From SAR202 cluster bacterium (GTDB taxonomy: Bacteria > Chloroflexota > Dehalococcoidia > Lucifugimonadales > UBA1123): a stretch of 64,000 nt of DNA. A model generated the notes under the pieces. The model was not told the DNA's origin and did no database searches. It saw nothing but the letters and a program-made list of their open reading frames with translations. Both the position numbers and the translations under genes were made by a program. The DNA is taken from contig JASMDM010000067.1 of assembly GCA_030752795.1 (NCBI GenBank), positions 146,984 through 210,983 of the forward strand. The letters run 5' to 3'. Below, piece by piece: positions 49,314-59,058 of the stretch (within the stretch, counting starts at the first letter, position 1; each line of letters starts with the position of its first letter).

Positions 49314-49501
49314 CGGCGACCTCCTACCGGCTGGTTTCCGTGTGGAATTATACTTCATCGGCCGGACGAGATTGTCCGCCGAGAATTTGGGTCGGCCACC
49401 AATGATCGGGCAGGGACTAAAGGGACCGAAGGGACGAAAAGGCAGTCGCTCATCGACCCCAACTCGGACGGCTAATCATGCCAACCGCGTTCGATTGATC
49501 G

Positions 49502-50368
49502 TTACGCCTTCGCACGCAGCTTCGCAAGGACTTCGTTGAGGCTGCCGCTTCTGAAGCCCTCGAGATCCAGCGTCACGTACGAGTAGCCGATCGAGCGGAA
49601 GTACGCCGCGATGCGGTCGCGGTTTTCCGGCTCGGTCAACGTCGCAAAGTCATCTGGCTCGACCTCGACTCGCGCGACCGTGTCGTGGTGCCTTACACGG
49701 AGTTGGGCGATGCCAAGCCCATGCAGGAACTCCTCGGCTTTCGCGATGCGCTCGAGCGCTTCGACCGACACCGGCGTCCCGTACGGAATGCGCGACGACA
49801 GGCAGGCTTGAGCGGGCTTGTCCCAGGTGGGCAGGCCCATATCCCTGGACAGCGCGCGTATCTCGGCTTTCGTGAGCTCGGCTTCAACCAGAGGACTGCG
49901 AACTCCGTATTGCTTGGCGGCGTTCAGCCCCGGCCTGTAGTCGCCCAGGTCGTCGATATTAGCGCCGTTGGTGACGTGCCTGATGCCTTCATCGGCGGAA
50001 AACGCGGCGAGGTGGGTGTAGAGCTCGTCCTTGCAGAAGAAACATCGGTCGGGGTTGTTCGCGGAGTAGTCTTCGCGCTCGACCTCTTGCGTCTCGATGA
50101 CCTTGTGGTTCAGGCCGATGCGTTCGGCGAGTTCGACGGCCTCGCGGAGCTCGGTCGGCGCCAGGCTCGGGGATTTGGCCGTCACGGATAACGCGGACTG
50201 TCCCAGAACTTTGTTCGCCGTGGCCGCCAGGAACGCGCTGTCGACGCCGCCGGAATACGCGACGATCACCGATCCCATTTCGCGCAAAATGGCTTCCAGA
50301 GCGGCCCGCTTCTTCGCGGCAACGCTCTTGTCGACAACCTCAAGTTCGGCGAACATCGCCATTCTCAT
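49502..50368 (-). CDS. larE: ATP-dependent sacrificial sulfur transferase LarE
   Basis: VIVAYSGGVDSAFLAATANKVLG PP-loop; NPDRCFFCKDELYTHL; PTWDKPAQACLSSRIPYG. Confidence 0.95.
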   Translation of the reverse strand: MRMAMFAELEVVDKSVAAKKRAALEAILREMGSVIVAYSGGVDSAFLAATANKVLGQSALSVTAKSPSLAPTELREAVELAERIGLNHKVIETQEVEREDYSANNPDRCFFCKDELYTHLAAFSADEGIRHVTNGANIDDLGDYRPGLNAAKQYGVRSPLVEAELTKAEIRALSRDMGLPTWDKPAQACLSSRIPYGTPVSVEALERIAKAEEFLHGLGIAQLRVRHHDTVARVEVEPDDFATLTEPENRDRIAAYFRSIGYSYVTLDLEGFRSGSLNEVLAKLRAKA

Positions 50369-50507
50369 CGCTCCACGCCGTCGGCGTCCTTACATCGTTG
50401 AAGGAGTGTGCGTTGGTCGACTGCCATTGGCCGATGTTACGACGAATCGCCAGCGTCCAATCCAGGTCAAACCGTCCGCGAAAGACCAACCTGCGTCATA
50501 TGGGAAA

Positions 50508-51386
50508 TTACTCGGCCATCATGGCTTCTACGATGGCCCTCATTTCGTCGGAGTAGTGTTGGTAGGATCGATTCTGATAACCGAGGATGCGTTGTGACTC
50601 CTCGGTGTCGTACCAATCCATCCAACCCGGCGAATCGCGGTAAACCGCATCGTCGTCGGGAGCTCCCATGAACTCGTAGAAATCGCGGACGTAATCGCGA
50701 CCGCGAAGCTGCCATGTCGGCCCGCCGCCAATGTTGAACACCTTGCCGCCCGCTTCAGGTGTCCGCGCGGCTGAGACCAGTGCGTCGACAACGTCGTCCC
50801 TGTGAACCATCTCGACTCGTTGGTCGATCATGAACGGCCAGGGCTCGGGCGGCTCCAGAAACGCCGGAACCACGATCCCCGCGATCCGCAGCACGACCGT
50901 GTTCTTCAGTGACGACTCCCGCAGGAGCTGCTCGCCGGCAATCTTACTGTCGGCGTAGATGTCGATGGCGCTCTGCGAATGCTCGATCGTCACGGGCGGA
51001 TCTTCGGCCGCGGTGTCGCCGTACGTGCTGATCGACGACGTGAAGACTAGCATCGCGCCCGGGTTCGATTCCGTCATCGCCTTGACGATCTTTTCGGCGC
51101 CGCCGACGTTGACCCGAAACGTCAGGTCACGGTTTCGCTCGGAGTTCGGCGGCAGTAGAGCGGCAAGGTGCACGACCGAGCCGGCTCCGGCCACCGCTGC
51201 GGCAACATCGTCGTCGCTGGTGATGTCGCCCTTTTGAACCTCGACATCGTCTCGCTCCTCGAGGCCGGTGAAGTCCATCTGCGGTAGATCGAATACCCGG
51301 ACCCGCTGGCCCACTTCAACGAACCTCTCGACAAGCATACGGCCGACGCTGCCAGCGCCGCCCGTCACCAAGATGGTGTTGCTCAC
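50508..51386 (-). CDS. NAD-dependent epimerase/dehydratase
   Basis: MSNTILVTGGAGSVGRMLVERFVEVGQRVRVFDLP. Confidence 0.94.
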   Translation of the reverse strand: MSNTILVTGGAGSVGRMLVERFVEVGQRVRVFDLPQMDFTGLEERDDVEVQKGDITSDDDVAAAVAGAGSVVHLAALLPPNSERNRDLTFRVNVGGAEKIVKAMTESNPGAMLVFTSSISTYGDTAAEDPPVTIEHSQSAIDIYADSKIAGEQLLRESSLKNTVVLRIAGIVVPAFLEPPEPWPFMIDQRVEMVHRDDVVDALVSAARTPEAGGKVFNIGGGPTWQLRGRDYVRDFYEFMGAPDDDAVYRDSPGWMDWYDTEESQRILGYQNRSYQHYSDEMRAIVEAMMAE

Positions 51387-51706
51387 GTTAGAGTCGTCCC
51401 GCGCATGCCTGCTTTGTCGATCACGCTTTGGGCAGTCTTGATCATCTGTTCCAGCGCGGGCGCGAAACCGGTCCAGTCGCCTTGGTTTTTCAGCTCCAGC
51501 AGTGCGGTCGAGTCCTTTACGGCGCCTCGGGTCGCTGGGATCGCAGGCATGGTCTTGAAGAAGAAAGTTCCGCTAACCTCGTTGAAGTTGGCGACAATCT
51601 CGACGACCGACGTCTCCCATTCCTTGTTCTGGTCGCCCAGTCCCGCAGCGACTTCCTCGCACGCGGCGATACTTTGTTCGAGCATTTCCTGGCCAGATGG
51701 TGGCAT
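51383..51706 (-). CDS. Hypothetical protein, translationally coupled to epimerase
   Basis: MPPSGQEMLEQSIAACEEVAAGLGDQNKEWETSVVEIVANFNEVSG; overlaps epimerase start by 4 nt. Confidence 0.65.
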   Translation of the reverse strand: MPPSGQEMLEQSIAACEEVAAGLGDQNKEWETSVVEIVANFNEVSGTFFFKTMPAIPATRGAVKDSTALLELKNQGDWTGFAPALEQMIKTAQSVIDKAGMRGTTLT

Positions 51707-51895
51707 GTCTTGTTGACCTCTTGCGCCCGCCCTCCCGACTTTCGTATTCGGGATGCGCGGGAAATTTCGAATTACGATATGTCTGTGACGAACCAACACC
51801 CTGGCTCCATCCTGGTTTCGACGGAGCCAGGGATATTAGTATCGACGTTATTGCTTCCGCGCGGCCCTCAAGCCAAGCCTGCGCTCCGGATCGGC

Positions 51896-53317
51896 CTAGT
51901 CGTCGTCTGCCGGGGCGAGGGCTTCGACGTCTTCGGTGACGCGATGGCCATTGGTGGCGTCCTCGTAGTGCACCTTCATGGCCTCCAGATCGACCTCGCC
52001 CTTGCGGTCGAAACCGTGGCCGTCGTGACGCTCGTACGGGAACGGCGGACTCTGGATGAACCTCTCCTTGAACCGTTGGCGGCTCGGCCGTCGGTCGTAC
52101 GGGAACCGGTACTTCTCAGGAGCGGCTGGCGAGACCTCGATCAATTCGTAGTCACGGCTTCCGAGACCGTTGGCGTGACCGGTGTTGATCGTCGCAACCT
52201 CGCTCTGGCCGTGGAATGTGGCGGCGGCCGCTTCAAACTTGCGGTCGCCCGAATGGTGAGCTTCCATCATCTCCGTGGCGGAACCGGGCATGCCGACCGA
52301 TCGCCGAGCAGCGTCCACGCACGCCATGTCGATGGCGACGGGGTCCTTGCTGGCGAATACGCCCAGGTGAGGCACGATGGGGATGTCAGCGTGGTTGGCG
52401 CAGTCGCACTTCGGCGAAACGTCGAGCGCCATATTGATGTAGCCGATCTTGCCGCGACCCACGGCCTTCTCGACGGCCAATGCGGCGTCGGCGATGGCAA
52501 CGTCTGCGGCGTCGAAGTTGACCGCCGGCACGTCGAGGATGCCTCGGCTGCCCATGATGCCGGGGCAACCCAGACAGTTCGTGCACTTCTCTCGGTCCCA
52601 CTCGATCTCGTCGTTGTCGTTAATGTGCCACAGGTCGAACGGGCAGCAGTCCTCGAGAATCTCCCAGTCCGGGGTGTTGGCCTTGCCCTTGAACGCCTCG
52701 GGATGGAACGTGGCTGCAGCGCCGAGACCGTATGTCGGATGCCCGCCCATGTGGACGTTGAGCTTTCCGCGCTTGGACTGGCCGCCAATGCCCAGGTTCT
52801 TGAGCGCACCGCCGATGACACCCATGCCGTGGCCCTTGAAGTGGGTCAGCGTGATCAGCGTGTCGGCCGCGGCGATCGCCTGTGCGACGTACGCCTCTTT
52901 CAGCAGATAGCCTTCCGGCAGGTCGATCCGCACATCGCTCGTGCCGATGAAACCGTCGGCGCAGATGAATGGGCAGCCCAGCGTGGCCGACGAGAAACCG
53001 TTTCGCTCGGCCGTGAGCATGATGTCCAGCTCGGACGAACGCGAACCCCAAGCCGAGTACGTCGAGGTGGTCGTGTCGCAAACGAATGGGCGACCTCCCA
53101 ACTCTTTGACGCGATCGGCAACCGCTCGTGCGTAGACCGGTCGCAGATACGCGGTGTTGTTCCACTCGCCGCAATGGATCTTGATGGCCACGATGTCGTT
53201 GGGCTCGATCAAGTCGTCGAGCTCGGCGGCGTCAAAGACCGTCAACATCTTCGAGACCAAGCTGGTTTCGGTCGATTCGGAATGCGCGTCCATCCAATAG
53301 ACGTTGGACTTCCCCAT
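51896..53317 (-). CDS. DUF362 domain protein with Fe-S cluster motif
   Basis: HFKGHGMGVIGGALKNLGIGGQSKRGKLNVHMGG; WDREKCTNCLGCPGIMGSRG. Confidence 0.94.
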   Translation of the reverse strand: MGKSNVYWMDAHSESTETSLVSKMLTVFDAAELDDLIEPNDIVAIKIHCGEWNNTAYLRPVYARAVADRVKELGGRPFVCDTTTSTYSAWGSRSSELDIMLTAERNGFSSATLGCPFICADGFIGTSDVRIDLPEGYLLKEAYVAQAIAAADTLITLTHFKGHGMGVIGGALKNLGIGGQSKRGKLNVHMGGHPTYGLGAAATFHPEAFKGKANTPDWEILEDCCPFDLWHINDNDEIEWDREKCTNCLGCPGIMGSRGILDVPAVNFDAADVAIADAALAVEKAVGRGKIGYINMALDVSPKCDCANHADIPIVPHLGVFASKDPVAIDMACVDAARRSVGMPGSATEMMEAHHSGDRKFEAAAATFHGQSEVATINTGHANGLGSRDYELIEVSPAAPEKYRFPYDRRPSRQRFKERFIQSPPFPYERHDGHGFDRKGEVDLEAMKVHYEDATNGHRVTEDVEALAPADDD

Positions 53318-53483
53318 AGTGTTTCCTCCCTATGCCAGACCGCGTGTTGCTCTACGTTCTTTTTCAACGAATATAAAGGTGAGATTAGCATCGACCCTTT
53401 ACCTTGTCAATTAAACTTGGGCTTGTATACTTGGCTCATCCTCAAGCGTAACGCAACCACGGAATTTCGGAGACATACTGCTC

Positions 53484-54020
53484 ATGGTTCAGGCTACCGG
53501 TGAGATGCCGGCCGGCAGAGAAGAATTTGACTTTCGCTCCAACGGCCAAGACTGGTCCGCTTCATGGCATCCAACGTCTCTCGGTCCTCCCGGCGGCGCC
53601 CCGCACGGTTCTGCCGGCGTCTGCGTCACGCTGGACGGAAACATCGTATTGGTGAGTACGGATGGCAAATCTTGGGACCTGCCAGGCGGTCGAACCGAGG
53701 GCGGTGAGGGTTGGAGACAAACCCTCGACCGGGAGGTGCTTGAGGAAGCCTGCGCGTTGGTCGAGGATGCAAAGTTGCTCGGTTTCTCCAAAGGAGTTTG
53801 CAAGCTAGGCCCAGAGGAAGGATTGGTCCTTGTCAGATCCGTTTGATACGCGAACGTCTCGTTGCACCGATGGGATCCACGGCACGAGATCAAACGCCGA
53901 CGGATTGTGCCGTTCGACCAGGCGCTGGAACACATATCCTTTTCGCAATCCCCTCGACAGATATTAGAATTAGTGTTCCAAGAGGCTTCAGCTTTCATAA
54001 CCGATCATCCTCCTGATTAG
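53484..54020 (+). pseudogene. NUDIX hydrolase interrupted by in-frame TGA (53844-53846)
   Basis: DLPGGRTEGGEGWRQTLDREVLEEACALVEDAKLL NUDIX box; LVLVRSV-*-YANVSLHRWDPRHEIKRRRIVPFDQALEHISF in the same frame. Confidence 0.85.
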
Positions 54021-54274
54021 CTGACAGAACAGCGACCGCCCCGACCCCGAACCACCGCACAAATTCGTCACGCAGATACAATCGTAACGTGAAAATGGCG
54101 ACCCAAAAAGTGCCGCGCACATCTCATTGGATGATCGTCCGGCTGTGAATCCACGACGACAATTGGAGCAACGGACGCAGCACACACGGTTCCGGTTCCC
54201 ATTTTCGCGTTCGCCGGTTAACATTAGCGACACTCGTTGTTGGAATCGTCGCCATTCAGTCAAGGGGGTGTCAC

Positions 54275-54937
54275 GTGACCGAAATTACAGACCGTTTCAT
54301 GCATCCGGGACCGCAACCAAACGGACTTCAGGCCGCCGAGGATGGACTCTGGGCCATTGATCAGGGCGACAACCACCTCTACAAGCTCAGTTGGGAGGAC
54401 GGATCCATGCTCGAAGATCTCTCGACCGAGACTGACCGGTCGAGCGGAGTGACGATCGGCGGCGGCAACATCTGGATTGCGTCCACGTACACCGCCGAGT
54501 TGTTCAAGTGCAACATGGACGGCACGACGGTCGAACGCTACGCCACGCCGGGCAAGGGCGGCGTGGCGTTCGCGAACACGCCGAATCCGCGAACAACCGG
54601 CGCCCACGGCATGGAGTGGATTGACGACGACAACATGTGGGTCGCCGTTCCGCCCGCCCAGAAGGTGTTCCTGATGGACCCTAACATGATGACCGTGAAG
54701 CGCTCCATCCCGACGCCCGGCGACCGTCCTCACGGGCTGTTCATGCACGAAGGCGACATGTGGCTCGCCGACACCGGCATGTGCAAGGTGCACAAACTCG
54801 ACCCTGCCGACGGGACCGTGCTGGCCGAGATCGACGTGCCCGCGCCCGAGGTTCATGGCATGACTTTGCACGATGGCAACATGTGGTTCTGCTGCGCCGA
54901 GACCCGCCGCGTCTGCACCGTCCCGCTGCCAAGCTAG
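54275..54937 (+). CDS. Vgb/streptogramin-lyase-like beta-propeller protein
   Basis: Repeated G(L/M)xxxxxxxWxAD(T/Q)xxxxxxKLD blades: LQAAEDGLWAIDQGDNHLYKL, HGLFMHEGDMWLADTGMCKVHKLDPADG. Confidence 0.85.
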   Translation: MTEITDRFMHPGPQPNGLQAAEDGLWAIDQGDNHLYKLSWEDGSMLEDLSTETDRSSGVTIGGGNIWIASTYTAELFKCNMDGTTVERYATPGKGGVAFANTPNPRTTGAHGMEWIDDDNMWVAVPPAQKVFLMDPNMMTVKRSIPTPGDRPHGLFMHEGDMWLADTGMCKVHKLDPADGTVLAEIDVPAPEVHGMTLHDGNMWFCCAETRRVCTVPLPS

Positions 54938-54945
54938 GAGCCGCC

Positions 54946-55812
54946 ATGATTCAAGTCGAGCGACTGTTCGGAAAGCCCATCATCGTGCCCAACATGGACG
55001 CTAGGATGGGCGAAAACATCAATGGCCCGTCGTTGATCCGAGTGCCCGATTGGCTGCCCAATCCGCTCGGCAAATACTACCTGTACTTCGCCCATCACAA
55101 AGGCAAGTACATCCGCATGGCGTACTCGGACGAATTGGCAGGTCCCTGGAAGACTCACGAACCGGGCGTCTTTGACCTCGCAGACGCGTATTGCCTCGAT
55201 CACGTTGCGTCGCCCGACATCCACATCGACGACGACGCCCGCGAAATCCGAATGTACTATCACGGCGTCTGGAGCAGCCGCGAGCAAAGGTCGAAGGTCG
55301 CGCTTTCATCCGACGGCCTGAATTTCACGGCCCGAGACGAGGTGCTGGGCTACTCGTACTTCCGGGCGTTCCGGTGGGACGGCTACCACTACGCGGTGGG
55401 AATGCCCGGTGTCATCTATCGTTCGAGAGACGGATTGACCGGGTTCGAAGAGGGACCGGCCCTGTTCACGAAAGACATGCGGCACTGCGCCGTCAAAGTG
55501 CACGGTGGCGTGCTCAGAATCTTCTACTCCAATCGAGGCGACAATCCCGAGAGCATCCTTTTGGCGACCGTCGACCTGATCCCGGACTGGATGGACTGGA
55601 AAGAATCAGCCCCGACCACGGTGCTCGAACCGGAAACCGAATACGAAGGCGTCAACCTTCCGCTCGCTCCGTCCAAAGTAGGTCTATCGATCCCACCCGT
55701 CCGGCAGCTCCGCGACCCAGGGTTGTTCGAAGAAAACGGCGTCACGTATCTTCTCTACTCGGTGGCAGGCGAACAGGGAATCGGCATCGCGAAGCTCGAA
55801 GGAGCCTGGTAG
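54946..55812 (+). CDS. Five-bladed beta-propeller glycosidase-like (GH43-type fold) protein
   Basis: NINGPSLIRVPDWLPNPLGKYYLYFAHHKGKYIRMAYSDELAGPWKTHEPG; ASPDIHIDDDAREIRMYYHG; LRDPGLFEENGVTYLLYSVAGEQGIGIAKLE. Confidence 0.85.
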   Translation: MIQVERLFGKPIIVPNMDARMGENINGPSLIRVPDWLPNPLGKYYLYFAHHKGKYIRMAYSDELAGPWKTHEPGVFDLADAYCLDHVASPDIHIDDDAREIRMYYHGVWSSREQRSKVALSSDGLNFTARDEVLGYSYFRAFRWDGYHYAVGMPGVIYRSRDGLTGFEEGPALFTKDMRHCAVKVHGGVLRIFYSNRGDNPESILLATVDLIPDWMDWKESAPTTVLEPETEYEGVNLPLAPSKVGLSIPPVRQLRDPGLFEENGVTYLLYSVAGEQGIGIAKLEGAW

Positions 55813-55836
55813 CGATCATTCGAATGTATCGCACAG

Positions 55837-56126
55837 GTGTCGGTCAACCCCGCCCTGAACAATCATTTTGTTGATCCGGAGACCATGACGGACCTCCGTT
55901 CCATCCCGAGGCCGGGCGCGGCGGCGCACGGAGTTGCCTGGGACGGCGAAGCGTTCTGGCGCCTTGTCGAGACATGGGCGAAGTGCATCGCCTTCATGCC
56001 GAAACCGGCGAGGTTCTCGACCAGACCCATGTCGCCGATCCCGAGATCCACAGCCTCACGATCCACGACGGCGCACTGCTGTTCTGCTGCGATCCAAACC
56101 GCCGCGTGTGCCGCATCGAAATCTGA
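55837..56126 (+). pseudogene. Fragmentary, frameshifted copy of the Vgb-like propeller (C-terminal part)
   Basis: PGAAAHGVAWDGEAFW then frame change to DMGEVHRLHAETGEVLDQTHVADPEIHSLTIHDGALLFCCDPNRRVCRIEI*; matches C-term of 54275-54937. Confidence 0.82.
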
Positions 56127-56192
56127 GCGGCATATTGGGTACAATCTGAGGGCACATTGTTCCACCGACCGCACATCATCGAGGAGTCAGCC

Positions 56193-56485
56193 ATGGAACG
56201 CGAAATTGCGCTGAAGATTCTGTCCGATCTTAGGTCAACCTTCGTGAAAAGTACGGCGTAAAATCCATCGCTGTTTTCGGCTCGACGGCGCGCGGCGAAG
56301 CGCGACCCGACAGCGATGTGGACGTCCTGGTTGATTTTGAAAAACCGATCGGGTTGTTCAAGTTCGTAAATTTGGGGTCTTACCTGGAGGACAAACTCGG
56401 CCAAGAAGTCGACTTGGCGACGCCCGGAGCGCTCCGGTCCCCAGTTCGGGAGCGGGTTTACGAAGACCTCATTTATGCAACCTGA
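56193..56485 (+). pseudogene. MNT-type nucleotidyltransferase (MntA-like antitoxin), frameshifted at ~56233
   Basis: MEREIALKILSDLR then alternate frame NLREKYGVKSIAVFGSTARGEARPDSDVDVLVDFEKPIGLF; GSx10DxD motif intact. Confidence 0.88.
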
Positions 56486-56828
56486 GAGCGGTTTTGAGCG
56501 ACTCGTCCATACCCAAGACTCGATACACCGCACATTCAGGCATGTCGAGGGGATGGATCACGAAGAATTTTCAACCGACGAGAAAACCATCGACGTGGTG
56601 ATCAAATGCCTGTTGATCATCGGCGAGGCAGCGAGGAACGTTCCACAAGATATGCGCGCCTCAAATCCGGAAGTTCCCTGGCAAGACATCATCGGAATGC
56701 GAAATCGACTGATACATGTGTACTTTGAAATGGATTTAGGAATTGTGTGGCAGACCGTCTCCGAGGATCTCTTACTTTTGGAAGATGCGGTTCAGAAGTT
56801 AATTGACTCAACGAGTAGCAGCGAATAA
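56475..56828 (+). CDS. HepT-like HEPN toxin/ribonuclease
   Basis: RLVHTQDSIHRTFRHVEGMDHEEF...AARNVPQDMRASNPEVPWQDIIGMRNRLIHVYFEMD; Rx4HxY (RNRLIHVY); overlaps MNT by 11 nt. Confidence 0.93.
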   Translation: MQPESGFERLVHTQDSIHRTFRHVEGMDHEEFSTDEKTIDVVIKCLLIIGEAARNVPQDMRASNPEVPWQDIIGMRNRLIHVYFEMDLGIVWQTVSEDLLLLEDAVQKLIDSTSSSE

Positions 56829-56872
56829 ACGAGCTCGCCACGAAATCCTGCCACCATGCTGCGGAGCAATAC

Positions 56873-58186
56873 ATGACATTCGACAACATCGACCTCTTCC
56901 CGGTAACCGCCGGCGTCAACGACGACGACCGGCTCACCCTTGGCGGATGTGATGCGACTGAGCTCGTCGCCGAGTTCGGTTCGCCGCTGCTAGTCTTCGA
57001 CGAAGACAGCATCCGGACCATGTGCCGTCAATTCGTCGACGAGTTCACGGCCCGATACCCCGACACGTCGGTCATATACGCGTCGAAAGCTTTCATCAAC
57101 GCGGCCATCGCGAAGCTCGTGGCCGAGGAGGATCTCGGGCTGGACGTCGTCTCCGGCGGCGAGCTTGCGGTTGCGAAGGCAGCCGACATGCCGATGGAGC
57201 GAGTCTACTTCCATGGAAACAACAAGACGCCGGACGAGCTCGAGTTCGCGGTCGACTCCGGCATTGGGCGCATCGTAATCGACAACTTCTACGAGTTACG
57301 GGTGCTGAACGACATCGCCAAAGATCGAGGCGTGACGCAGGAAGTGACGGTCCGGCTCTCGCCCAATGTTGACCCGCACACCCACGCCCACACGACAACC
57401 GGCATCCTCGATTCGAAATTCGGATTCGCCATCGAGACGGGCGACGCCGTCAAGGCAATCAGAGACTGTCTGGCCGCGTCGAACCTGGACCTGGTAGGCG
57501 TCCACTTCCACCTGGGTTCGCCGATATTCGAGCTTGAGCCGTACGCGATTGCCATCGACACCGTGCTGACGTTCATCGCTCCGTTCAAAGACGAAGGCCT
57601 GAACTTGCGCGAGTTTAGCCCCGGCGGCGGATTCGCGATCGGGTATGTGCGCGACGAATTGCCGCCTCAAATCGCAGACTACGCAGAGGTCATTACGAAC
57701 GCGTTCCGAGCTCGATGCGCGGACCTCGGTCTCGGAGAACCACGCCTCTTGATCGAGCCCGGGCGCTCCATCGTAGGCCGAGCGGGAGTGGCACTATACA
57801 CGGTAGGCGCGATTAAGGACATCCCGTCGGTTCGGAAATACGTTTCGTTGGACGGCGGCATGGGCGACAACATCCGACCCGCGCTCTACGACGCCAAATA
57901 CGAAGCGGTCGTCGCAAACCGAATGTCGGACGCCCCGGAGGAAGTCGTTACGCTCGCCGGGAAGTACTGCGAGTCCGGGGACGTGCTCATCCGCGACATC
58001 GAATTGCCCGTTCTCGAACCCAGAGACATCGTTGCGATACCGTCATCGGGCGCGTACGTGCCCTCGATGGCCAGCAATTACAACCTGAACCCGCGTCCGG
58101 CAATCGTGATGGTCGGCGACGGCTCGGCCAGGCTCATCCGCCGGCGTGAAAGCTACGCCAACCTGATGGCGATGGACGTGACGTAA
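56873..58186 (+). CDS. lysA: Diaminopimelate decarboxylase
   Basis: VIYASKAFINAAIAKLVAEEDLGLDVVSGGELAVAKAADMPMERVYFHGNNKTPDEL; HFHLGSPIFE; LIEPGRSIVGRAGVALYTV. Confidence 0.97.
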   Translation: MTFDNIDLFPVTAGVNDDDRLTLGGCDATELVAEFGSPLLVFDEDSIRTMCRQFVDEFTARYPDTSVIYASKAFINAAIAKLVAEEDLGLDVVSGGELAVAKAADMPMERVYFHGNNKTPDELEFAVDSGIGRIVIDNFYELRVLNDIAKDRGVTQEVTVRLSPNVDPHTHAHTTTGILDSKFGFAIETGDAVKAIRDCLAASNLDLVGVHFHLGSPIFELEPYAIAIDTVLTFIAPFKDEGLNLREFSPGGGFAIGYVRDELPPQIADYAEVITNAFRARCADLGLGEPRLLIEPGRSIVGRAGVALYTVGAIKDIPSVRKYVSLDGGMGDNIRPALYDAKYEAVVANRMSDAPEEVVTLAGKYCESGDVLIRDIELPVLEPRDIVAIPSSGAYVPSMASNYNLNPRPAIVMVGDGSARLIRRRESYANLMAMDVT

Positions 58187-58191
58187 ATCGC

Positions 58192-58857
58192 TTACAATTG
58201 CATCTCGCCGAAATCCAGCGAAACTGTCAGCGTTGGTTCGGTCAACGCTTGGACATCGGCCGCTTCCCAACCGGGAGCACCCTCGGTCAGCACGAGCCCT
58301 TCATCGGACACCTCGATCACCGCGATGTCCGTGACGATGGTGTCGACGCATCCGGTTCCTGTCAGCGGAAACGAGCACTCTCGGACGATCTTCGGCGCGC
58401 CGCTCCTATCCGTGTGGTCCATCGCAACGATGATCCGACGCGCGCCGACTGCAAGGTCCATGGCGCCGCCGACATTGCCGACCCCGCGCTGAGGCAGCAT
58501 CCAGTTGGCCATGTCGCCCTGTTCCGAAACCTGGAACGCGCCGAGTACGGCGACGTCGATGTGGCCGCCGCGTATCATCGCAAACGCATCGGCCGAGCTG
58601 AAAAACGACATCCCAGGATGCGGCGCGAGGAACTGCCCGCCCGCGTTGATCAAATCGATGTCTTCCTGTCCCAATTCGGCCATGGGACCGTACCCTAGCA
58701 CGCCGCTCTCGGAGTGGTACAAGACAGTCTGGCCTTCCGGCACGAACTGGGAGCACAGCGTCGGTATACCGATGCCAAGATTGACGACGTCGCCGTCGCG
58801 GAGCTCACGCGCGACGCGCATTGCGATCGCTTCTCGTTCGAGTCTTAGCTTTACCAT
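58192..58857 (-). CDS. 3-oxoacid CoA-transferase, subunit B
   Basis: VNLGIGIPTLCSQFVPEGQTVLYHSESGVLGYGP; GGAMDLAVGARRIIVAMDH. Confidence 0.95.
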   Translation of the reverse strand: MVKLRLEREAIAMRVARELRDGDVVNLGIGIPTLCSQFVPEGQTVLYHSESGVLGYGPMAELGQEDIDLINAGGQFLAPHPGMSFFSSADAFAMIRGGHIDVAVLGAFQVSEQGDMANWMLPQRGVGNVGGAMDLAVGARRIIVAMDHTDRSGAPKIVRECSFPLTGTGCVDTIVTDIAVIEVSDEGLVLTEGAPGWEAADVQALTEPTLTVSLDFGEMQL

Positions 58858-58920
58858 GGCTCTCCTTTGATCCAGTTACACTGACCTTTACGTGCGGATC
58901 CGGCCAGTTCGACGGGGAGT

Positions 58921-58967
58921 CCAGAGGGGCGTCCCCTCTGGCAAGGGATGCTGGGGGATGTGCCCCC
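58921..58967. repeat. Double-hairpin intergenic element
   Basis: CCAGAGGGG-CGT-CCCCTCTGG (58921-58941) and GGGGG-ATGTG-CCCCC (58953-58967). Confidence 0.65.
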
Positions 58968-59058
58968 AAATACAACAGAACCCTTTGGGGTGGGTGGGCA
59001 CAGGACAGCCACCAATTTGGGATACCGTCGCTACCATCACACATTGATGGATACTCCG

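Noticed and set aside
51428-53503. 691-aa plus-strand ORF
   Set aside because: Antisense shadow of the DUF362 gene (51896-53317 minus), which has clear family motifs including a Fe-S site; the plus-strand translation is Arg/Val/His-rich without recognisable motifs.
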